Shown in pieces: positions 58,097-64,000 of a stretch of DNA of 64,000 bases. The notes under the pieces were generated by a model that was given only the letters and a program-made list of their open reading frames with translations, did no database searches and was not told the DNA's origin. The DNA comes from Afipia massiliensis (GTDB taxonomy: Bacteria > Pseudomonadota > Alphaproteobacteria > Rhizobiales > Xanthobacteraceae): the NCBI RefSeq assembly GCF_014203115.1, contig NZ_JACHIJ010000008.1:124001-188000 (forward strand). Direction: 5' to 3'. Each line of letters begins with the position of its first letter. The stretch's first letter is position 1. A program made the position numbers and the translations under genes.

Positions 58097-59698
58097 TCAG
58101 GTGAAGATTCCCCGGTGGTCCTTGAGGATCACCTGCGCCGCATTGTGCCCCGGGGCACCGGTCACGCCGCCGCCAGGATGCGCGCCGGACCCGCAGTGGT
58201 AGAGCCCCTTGAGCGGCCCGCGATACCCCGCATGGCCCAGCATCGGGCGCGCGGAAAACAGCTGGTTGAGCGACAGCGCACCATGGAAGATGTCGCCGCC
58301 GAGCAGTCCGAAATCGCGTTCGAGATCGAGCGGCGACAGCACCTGCCGTTCGATGACGCTGCGGGCAAATCCGGGCGCATAGCGATCCACGGTCGCGATC
58401 ATCAGGTCGGCGACTTCGTCGCGGTGATCGTCCCAGGATCGGCCGTCCGGCAGCTGCGGCGCGACGTGCTGGCAGAACAGACTGGCGACATGCTTGCCCG
58501 ACGGCGCCAGCGAGCCGTCGAGGGTGGAGGGGATCAGGACCTCGATCACCGGTTCGCGGCTCCAGCCCTGCTGGCGGGCATCGAGCCAGGCGCGGTCCAT
58601 GTAGCCGAGGCTCGGCGCAAGGATGATCCCGGCAGTGAGATGATCGCCTTCGCCGGGCAGCGCCTTGAATGACGGCAACGCGCCCAGCGCGACGTTCATC
58701 CGGAAGGTGCCGGACCCGTTGCGCCATGTCGTGATGCGGTCGAGGAAGGGTTTCGGCAGTGCGTCCGCCGGGATCAGCCGGGTATACAGAAGCTTCGGAT
58801 TGACGCTGGAGGCGACATAGCGCGCGCGCACCGTCTTGCCATTGTCGAGGACCACTCCAACGGCGCGGTCACCCTCGACAATGACTTCGCGCACACCAGC
58901 GTCCGTCTCGATCTCTGCGCCATGGCCACGGGCCGATGCCGCCATCGCCTGCGTGATCGCACCCATGCCGCCGATGGCGTGGCCCCACAGCCCCTTCCGG
59001 CCGTTCACTTCGCCGAAGGCGTGATGCAGCATGACGTAGGCCGAACCTGCCGCGTAGGGGCTGGCGTAATTGCCGACGACGGCATCGAACCCGAATAGCG
59101 CCTTGACCAGATCGCTTTCAAAGACGTCGTCGAGCATGTCGCCGGCGGACCGCGTGAACAGGTCGAGCAGGGTGCGCTGGTTTTCCAGCGTCAGCCCGCG
59201 CAGGATATTGGCGCTGGTCAGCGCGTTGAACGCCTCACGCATGGCGTGAAGGCCAAACCCTTCGACTAGGTCCGGCGGCGCACGCAGCACGAATTTGCGC
59301 AGCACATCGGCGATGGTTTCCAATTCGTGGTTGAAATCGTCGATCCGCAGCGCGTCGCGTTCGCTGAATTTTGCGATCGACTGATGCGTCCGGCCATCAC
59401 CGGTCAACAGGTAGCGGCCATCCGGTGCGGGCAGGAAGTTCTGCGCGCGGCGTTCCACGATCCGCAGGCCGTGGTGGTGCAGGCCGAGATCCGCGATGAC
59501 CTTCGGGTTGAGCAGGCTCACCGTGTAGGCGGCAACCGAGTTGCGAAACCCGGGATGAAACTCCTCGGTCACCGCTGCGCCACCGACCACCTTGCGGCGG
59601 TCAACCACCTTCACGCGCAGCCCGTTCATCGCGAGATAGGCCGCGCAGGTCAGGCCGTTATGGCCCGCTCCAATGATGAGTGCATCGTAATCAGACAT
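58097..59698 (-). CDS. FAD-dependent oxidoreductase, phytoene desaturase-like (PYROXD2 type)
   Basis: 533 residues from the ATG of MSDYDALIIGAGHNGLTCAA; the open frame upstream runs through repeat copy C and is not coding. N-terminal dinucleotide-binding GAGHNGLTCAAYLAMNG and DRRKVVGGAAVTEEFHPGF; C-terminal FAD contact YHCGSGAHPGGGVTGAPGHN. The family resembles carotenoid desaturases (CrtI) and human PYROXD2; no carotenoid gene is nearby, so the substrate is unknown. Confidence 0.88.
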   Translation of the reverse strand: MSDYDALIIGAGHNGLTCAAYLAMNGLRVKVVDRRKVVGGAAVTEEFHPGFRNSVAAYTVSLLNPKVIADLGLHHHGLRIVERRAQNFLPAPDGRYLLTGDGRTHQSIAKFSERDALRIDDFNHELETIADVLRKFVLRAPPDLVEGFGLHAMREAFNALTSANILRGLTLENQRTLLDLFTRSAGDMLDDVFESDLVKALFGFDAVVGNYASPYAAGSAYVMLHHAFGEVNGRKGLWGHAIGGMGAITQAMAASARGHGAEIETDAGVREVIVEGDRAVGVVLDNGKTVRARYVASSVNPKLLYTRLIPADALPKPFLDRITTWRNGSGTFRMNVALGALPSFKALPGEGDHLTAGIILAPSLGYMDRAWLDARQQGWSREPVIEVLIPSTLDGSLAPSGKHVASLFCQHVAPQLPDGRSWDDHRDEVADLMIATVDRYAPGFARSVIERQVLSPLDLERDFGLLGGDIFHGALSLNQLFSARPMLGHAGYRGPLKGLYHCGSGAHPGGGVTGAPGHNAAQVILKDHRGIFT

Positions 59699-59717
59699 GG
59701 CCCAGTCATAATCTTGG

Positions 59718-59882
59718 CTAGCGCGGGAGTTCGCAAGTCCGCAACATTTTCCCAGCACGTCCATTTGCGGACTTGCGAACCAAACCCACACTAGAATCAT
59801 AATTGGCTAGTGTCCTTTCGAATCCGAAGTTCGCTGTGGAGCGCGCTGGAAAATGAGGCGAACTTCGGATTCGGGACACTAG
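59718..59882 (+). repeat. Double-hairpin CTAG repeat, copy C (diverged subfamily)
   Basis: Hairpin 1: arms 59718-59744 (GTTCGCAAGTCCGCAA core) and 59765-59794, ending CACTAG; linker AATCATAATTGG (59795-59806); hairpin 2: arms 59807-59834 (CTAGTGTCC, TTT bulge, CGAATCCGAAGTTCGC) and 59858-59882. Arm sequences differ from copies A and B, yet the CTAG ends, linker length (12 against 13), and the position of a 3-base bulge on the linker side of each hairpin are kept. It lies between divergent genes, so it is not simply a terminator. Confidence 0.82.
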
Positions 59883-59990
59883 CGTCACGCGCGAGTGATT
59901 TCTGTCACGCGCATGTTATTGCCCGTCGTTGGCGGCTATGCTCCACTTCATGAGCGTCCGGTGATTTGCCGGAATTATCCCGGAGCTTCC

Positions 59991-62267
59991 ATGACTTCAG
60001 TGCCGTCCGACACCGCGAGCCAGTCCACCGGCGCGAGGAACACGCTCGTTCTGGTGGTTTACACCGCCGCGATCTTCACCAGCGCCCTGCTGCTGTTCTC
60101 GGTCCAGCCGCTGTTCACGAAGATGGTGCTGCCGCGGCTCGGCGGCTCGCCCGCGGTGTGGTCGGTGGCAATGGTGTTCTTCCAGTCGCTGCTGCTCGGC
60201 GGCTACGCCTACGCACATTATCTGATGACGTTGAAGAGCCGCGTTGCTCCCGTGGTGATCCATCTGGTGCTGCTGACGGTCGCGCTGTTCACATTGCCGC
60301 TGTCGATTGCAGGCGGGTGGGGCGAACCGCCGGCGAGTGGCTACGCGTTCTGGCTGCTGGGCCTGTTCGCGGTTTCGATCGGGCTGCCGTTCTTCGCGCT
60401 CGCCGCCAACAATCCGATGCTGCAGGCATGGTTCGTCCGCACCGGACATCCCGACGGACCCGACCCGTATTTTCTCTACGCCTCGTCGAACATCGGAAGC
60501 TTCCTCGCGTTGCTGTCCTATCCCGTGTTGCTGGAGCCGATGTTCTCGCTGCGGACCCAGAACCTGATCTGGACCTGCGGTTATGCGCTGCTGATCGTCC
60601 TGATCGCGGCGTGCGGCGTGTTGCTGTTGCGCTCACCGCCGATGACCGTTGAGGCCATCAGTGCCAGCGAGGGCGATGCGCCGGCACCGACATGGACGAC
60701 GCGGCTGCGCTGGATATTCCTTGCCGCAGTGCCGTCCGGCCTGCTGATCGCGGTGACGGCGCACATCTCGACCGACGTTGCGGCGGCGCCGCTGCTGTGG
60801 GTGCTGCCGCTGTCGCTGTACCTGCTGACATGGGTGCTGGTGTTCCAGTCGCGGCCGCTGTTGCCGCATTGGTTCATGCTCAAGCTGCAACCGCTCGCCA
60901 TCGCGGGCGTGATGGTTTTGCTCGCCGTTGGCGGGGAACAGAATTTGCTGTTGACGCTGGGCGGGCACCTGCTTTGTTTCTTTCTCATCGCCATGGCTTG
61001 CCACGGCGAACTGGCGCGCACGCGTCCGGCAGCGAACTATCTCACCGGTTTCTATGTGGCGCTGTCTTTCGGCGGCATGGTCGGCGGATTGTTCGCGGGC
61101 CTGATCGCGCCTTACGCGTTCTCTTGGATTGCGGAATATCCGATCCTGCTGGCGCTGGCCGCGCTGTGCCGCCCGGCCGGAACATCCACCGTTCGCGGCG
61201 GGCTGGTATTGTGGCTGGTCGCCGTTGTTGCCGCGCTTATCCTTATCGGTCTTGCTTACCGGGCAGGAACTGTCACCGAGTTCCTTGCAACTAACCGGAT
61301 CTGGGTTGTCGCCGGTCTCGCCTCCGTCATGATGCTGCTAGCCGTGCTGTGGAGGATCGACCGCTGGAGCGTGGCTGCACTGGTGGTGCTTGGATTGATT
61401 TTGATCCGCGTCTATCCCGCCGATGACGGCCGTGTGGAGACGGTGCGAAGCTTCTTCGGCGTCCACAAGATCGTGGTGACCTCGAACGGCCAGTATCACG
61501 TGCTGATGCACGGCACGACGATCCACGGCGCGGAGAAATTTCTGAACGACGACGGGACGCCGGTCAAAGGGAGGCCGGAGCCGATCAGCTACTATCACAA
61601 GGACGGCGGCATGGGCCGTGCGATCGCTGCGATCCGCGAACGCAAGGGCGGTCCGATCCGCGTGGCGGTGATCGGTCTTGGCACCGGCACGCTCGCCTGC
61701 CATGCGATGGAGGGAGAGGGCTGGAAATATTTCGAGATCGACCAGACCATGGTCGATACGGCGCGTGATCCCAAGTATTTCACTTATGTCAGCGCGTGCG
61801 ATCCCAACATGAAGCCGGTGATCGGCGACGCGCGGCTCACCTTCGCCAAGGAGCAGGACGGCGCTTACGACCTGATCATCGTCGATGCCTATTCATCGGA
61901 CGCGATTCCGATTCACCTCGCGACGGAAGAGGCGATGGCGATCTACAAGGCCAAGCTCGCGCCCCAGGGCGCGGTGGTGATGCATGTGTCCAACCGCCAT
62001 CTCGAACTGGCGAGTGTCGTCGTCGGCATCGCCGAAGAGAACGACCTGATGAGCTGGGTCTTCAACGAGGATTCCGGCCGCGACGTCGATTACATCTTCA
62101 CGACGAATGTCGTGATCTCCGCGCGAGAGGAAGCCGACGTCGGCAAGATCGCGTCGGACGAGAAGTGGCTGCTGACGGAAGCCACCGAAGGCCAGCGGGT
62201 CTGGACCGACGATTATTCCAACGTGCTTGGCGCGGTCTGGCGGCGGCTCAGCAAGCCTGACGAGTAA
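59991..62267 (+). CDS. Fused MFS-like / spermidine synthase-like membrane protein
   Basis: 758 residues from ATG 59991 (MTSVPSDTASQ); in-frame starts upstream add unlikely residues. The N-terminal ~500 residues form about 13 membrane helices (FTSALLLFSVQPLFTKMVLPRLGG is typical of this fusion family). The C-terminal ~250 residues are a spermidine-synthase-like Rossmann domain: VAVIGLGTGTLACHA, YFEIDQTMVDTA, DLIIVDAYSSDAIPIHLATEEA. Such fusions are common in proteobacteria, but whether they make polyamines is unsettled. Confidence 0.9.
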   Translation: MTSVPSDTASQSTGARNTLVLVVYTAAIFTSALLLFSVQPLFTKMVLPRLGGSPAVWSVAMVFFQSLLLGGYAYAHYLMTLKSRVAPVVIHLVLLTVALFTLPLSIAGGWGEPPASGYAFWLLGLFAVSIGLPFFALAANNPMLQAWFVRTGHPDGPDPYFLYASSNIGSFLALLSYPVLLEPMFSLRTQNLIWTCGYALLIVLIAACGVLLLRSPPMTVEAISASEGDAPAPTWTTRLRWIFLAAVPSGLLIAVTAHISTDVAAAPLLWVLPLSLYLLTWVLVFQSRPLLPHWFMLKLQPLAIAGVMVLLAVGGEQNLLLTLGGHLLCFFLIAMACHGELARTRPAANYLTGFYVALSFGGMVGGLFAGLIAPYAFSWIAEYPILLALAALCRPAGTSTVRGGLVLWLVAVVAALILIGLAYRAGTVTEFLATNRIWVVAGLASVMMLLAVLWRIDRWSVAALVVLGLILIRVYPADDGRVETVRSFFGVHKIVVTSNGQYHVLMHGTTIHGAEKFLNDDGTPVKGRPEPISYYHKDGGMGRAIAAIRERKGGPIRVAVIGLGTGTLACHAMEGEGWKYFEIDQTMVDTARDPKYFTYVSACDPNMKPVIGDARLTFAKEQDGAYDLIIVDAYSSDAIPIHLATEEAMAIYKAKLAPQGAVVMHVSNRHLELASVVVGIAEENDLMSWVFNEDSGRDVDYIFTTNVVISAREEADVGKIASDEKWLLTEATEGQRVWTDDYSNVLGAVWRRLSKPDE

Positions 62268-62276
62268 TCACCGCGT

Positions 62277-63035
62277 TTAGTCGGCGTAGTAGTAATACCC
62301 GCCGCGCGGTGACTGATACCTGGGGCGCGGCTCGTAACCGTAGCCATATCCGTTCTGATAGCCGTAGCTGTTCTGATAAATGCGACGCTGCATCGGGCCA
62401 GCGTCCGCGCGCCCGTAGTAAGCCTGGTCCTGCGCATAAGCCTGATCGCGGTAGGCTCGATCCTGAGAGGGCTGGCGCGAACGCGTGTTGGCGTTGAGGT
62501 CCTCGCTGTATCCGCTCTGCGGCGCAATCTGGACTGGCTGGCCGATCGCATCCGCATCGCCACGTGCAACGGTCGTGCGGTTCCTTGGATTGCGCGCAAG
62601 TGCAACCCGCGACGATCCTGTCAGGGTCACCGTGGTGCTGAGCAGACCTTCGGACTTGACGAGATCCCACAGCTTCAATGCGTTGGCGCGCGATAGCCGC
62701 ACGCAGCCATGCGATGCTGGGTTGCCGAGACGACTGACGGCGTCGGTGCCGTGGATGGCGTGGCCCTGCTTGGTGAAGAAGATCGCGTTCGGCATCGGTG
62801 CTTCATCGAATTCCTTCGAGTAGTGATCCTCTTCCATGCGGAAGGCCTTGAAGCTGCCGTTCGGTGTTTCGTGCGAGGGGTTGCCGCTGGAGACGGGCCA
62901 TGTGTAGCGCGGTGCGCCATCGACCGAGACGGTCATCTGCTGCGTGTCCTTGTTGACCAGGATGGAGACCGCCGCCTGCGCTGCGCCACCTGAGAGCAGC
63001 ATCAAGCCGGTCATCGAAATCAGAATAGCACGCAT
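62277..63035 (-). CDS. L,D-transpeptidase, YkuD domain
   Basis: 252 residues from ATG 63035 with GAGGCGAG upstream; signal peptide RAILISMTGLMLLSGGAAQA. YkuD domain with IHGTDAVSRLGNPASHGCVR: the SHGC cysteine is the nucleophile. The C-terminal ~90 residues are a Gln/Tyr/Arg-rich tail (YQNSYGYQNGYGYGYEPRPR). It would make 3-3 cross-links in peptidoglycan or attach proteins to it. A hairpin (63081-63104) lies in its leader. Confidence 0.93.
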   Translation of the reverse strand: MRAILISMTGLMLLSGGAAQAAVSILVNKDTQQMTVSVDGAPRYTWPVSSGNPSHETPNGSFKAFRMEEDHYSKEFDEAPMPNAIFFTKQGHAIHGTDAVSRLGNPASHGCVRLSRANALKLWDLVKSEGLLSTTVTLTGSSRVALARNPRNRTTVARGDADAIGQPVQIAPQSGYSEDLNANTRSRQPSQDRAYRDQAYAQDQAYYGRADAGPMQRRIYQNSYGYQNGYGYGYEPRPRYQSPRGGYYYYAD

Positions 63036-63080
63036 GACACTCGCCTCGTCTCTGCCCCTCAGCCTGCAATAAAGCATGGA

Positions 63081-63104
63081 AAGTGGCTTTTTTAACAGCC
63101 ACTT
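63081..63104 (-). other. Hairpin in the L,D-transpeptidase leader
   Basis: AAGTGGCT and AGCCACTT, a perfect 8-bp stem with an 8-base loop rich in T on the plus strand (A on the minus strand). 46 bases before the transpeptidase start. Could be a regulatory stem; no T-run follows on the minus strand. Confidence 0.35.
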
Positions 63105-63249
63105 CGTCTTAAGGTTGATGCGGGCGGCCATACAGTTTCGTGAACGGCGCTTGTTTGCAGCGTGTTTTCGCCAAACTTGACGCAACTTTCCGGCACCGAC
63201 TGCGTTGCCCCCGGGTCAAAAAGTTCGCCTGCTCATGGAGATTTTCAGG

Positions 63250-63555
63250 ATGAAGACGGAAGCCTTGTTCATGTTCAATTCGGCGCATCGGCGCTTCACG
63301 TTCGTGGCCGCGGCCTTGGCCATCCTCGCGTTGCCGATCGCGGCGCATGCGCAGGGCGTCATCAGAGGCATGGAAGGCGGCGCAAACGAGGGTGTTCGCA
63401 AGGGTAACCGTGCGGCTGGCCCGGTCGGCGGTGCCGTAGGCGGTGCGGTCGGTGCAGGTGTCGGTGGCATCGTTGGAGGCGTGAACGGCGTGCTCGGGAT
63501 CGACAATCGTCGCAGCTACCGTCACCGCCATTATCGCAACAAGCGCCATCGCTAA
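63250..63555 (+). CDS. Small exported glycine-zipper protein
   Basis: 101 residues from ATG 63250, with GGAG 9 bases upstream. Signal peptide FTFVAAALAILALPIAAHAQ. The mature part is very Gly/Ala/Val rich, with a zipper GAVGGAVGAGVGGIVGGVNG, then a basic end rich in Arg and His (RRSYRHRHYRNKRHR). A second, related gene follows. Glycine-zipper segments often embed in membranes or self-associate; the function here is unknown. Confidence 0.75.
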   Translation: MKTEALFMFNSAHRRFTFVAAALAILALPIAAHAQGVIRGMEGGANEGVRKGNRAAGPVGGAVGGAVGAGVGGIVGGVNGVLGIDNRRSYRHRHYRNKRHR

Positions 63556-63575
63556 TCACACGGTGGAAGCTTTCC

Positions 63576-63607
63576 AAATGGCGCATCTCGAAACGGATGC
63601 GCCATTT
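63576..63607 (+). terminator. Hairpin terminator after the glycine-zipper gene
   Basis: AAATGGCGCATC-TCGAAACG-GATGCGCCATTT, a perfect 12-bp stem 21 bases after the stop, ending in TTTCTC. Confidence 0.7.
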
Positions 63608-63789
63608 CTCATGCGCCGGTGTTGGGCGCGGGCGGATTGGCCGTGTCGTTAGGACCAATTTGAAATAAGAAACGCTCCAGATGTGTCGCTGTCGTGCATT
63701 GTATTTCCCCCGAACCTGACGCAACGTCGAGCCTGCTGATTTGCTTCGAGGCATGGCCGGGATTCGGCCGGGCAGGGAGGTTTCCTCAC

Positions 63790-64000
63790 ATGACGATTGC
63801 AGCTTCGTTCATATCCGTTTCAGGCTTCGCGCGTACGGCAGCGGCGCTCGCTTTTCTGGCGATGCCTGCCGCCGCTCAGCAGCAGGATCCCATCAACGGC
63901 GCCATCAGCGGCGCCGCGCAAGGGACGTATCAGGGGAAAACCGCGGCAGGTCCGATTGGCGGATTGGTCGGCGGCGCGCTCGGTGCAGGTGTTGGTGCAG
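63790..64000 (+). CDS. Small exported glycine-zipper protein, paralogue 2 (3' end outside window)
   Basis: Starts MTIAASFISVSGFARTAAAL with GGGAGG 9 bases upstream; signal peptide to about PAAAQQ. Then INGAISGAAQGTYQGKTAAG and GPIGGLVGGALGAGVGA, clearly related to the preceding gene (shared AAGP-GG-VGGA-GAGVG). Runs off the end of the window after 70 codons. Probably a tandem duplicate; each copy has its own upstream TGACGCAAC word at -73/-74. Confidence 0.75.
   Translation, partial: MTIAASFISVSGFARTAAALAFLAMPAAAQQQDPINGAISGAAQGTYQGKTAAGPIGGLVGGALGAGVGA

Noticed and set aside
59699-59800. N-terminal extension of the PYROXD2-like protein by 34 residues
   Set aside because: The extra codons run through repeat copy C and precede the conserved start MSDYDALIIGAGHNG.

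Overview
The window (about 62-63 % GC by eye) looks like chromosomal DNA of an alphaproteobacterium of the order Rhizobiales, most likely the Bradyrhizobium / Rhodopseudomonas / Afipia / Nitrobacter group. The grounds are the gene order of the cell-division cluster, the alphaproteobacterial RNase P RNA beside it, an FtsZ with a very long linker, GGAAC-N16-CGTT promoters of the EcfG general-stress type, and rhizobial-style interspersed palindromes. No phage, plasmid, CRISPR, tRNA or rRNA gene was seen.

Layout. 1-3.6 kb: three tandem paralogous multi-pass membrane proteins (the first cut by the window edge). 3.6-10.8 kb: envelope and secreted proteins (lytic transglycosylase, DUF4403 protein, FecR-domain protein with a PGQ-repeat tail, persulfide dioxygenase-like MBL-rhodanese protein, a 27-residue membrane peptide behind an EcfG-type promoter, extensin-like lipoprotein). 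10.8-16.2 kb: tetR divergent from an EmrAB-type efflux pair, followed by a thiolase-like/DUF35 pair. 16.2-18.4 kb: a leader ORF with hairpins ahead of an ABC exporter. 18.4-22.5 kb: a nucleotide-signalling locus, with a diguanylate cyclase divergent from a FecR/CHASE2-adenylate cyclase operon and a perfect CRP-type box between them. 22.5-24.8 kb: LysM protein, RNase P RNA (rnpB) and an AmiD-like amidase.

25.3-53.3 kb is the division and cell wall cluster: rsmH-ftsL-ftsI-murE-murF-mraY-murD-ftsW-murG / murC-murB / ddl-ftsQ-ftsA-ftsZ, then lpxC, bamD, recN and ligA. Most of its genes overlap or nearly touch, which suggests translational coupling. It is interrupted twice: by a divergent lysR/MFS pair between murG and murC, and by a reverse-strand DUF4239 gene between murB and ddl. 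No mraZ lies directly upstream of rsmH.

53.3-64 kb: Bcr/CflA-type MFS transporter, aminopeptidase P, a 61-residue protein, prmA preceded by a helically phased array of DnaA-box-like sequences, a PYROXD2-like flavoprotein, a fused MFS/spermidine synthase, an L,D-transpeptidase and two small glycine-zipper paralogues (the second cut by the edge).

The main unexplained signals are: (1) a family of about 165-bp double-hairpin repeats bounded by CTAG, three copies, with conserved bulge positions but different arm sequences; (2) the DnaA-box array upstream of prmA; (3) the leader ORF and structured RNA in front of the ABC exporter; (4) the CRP box next to an adenylate cyclase operon; (5) two EcfG-type promoters, one driving a tiny membrane peptide.
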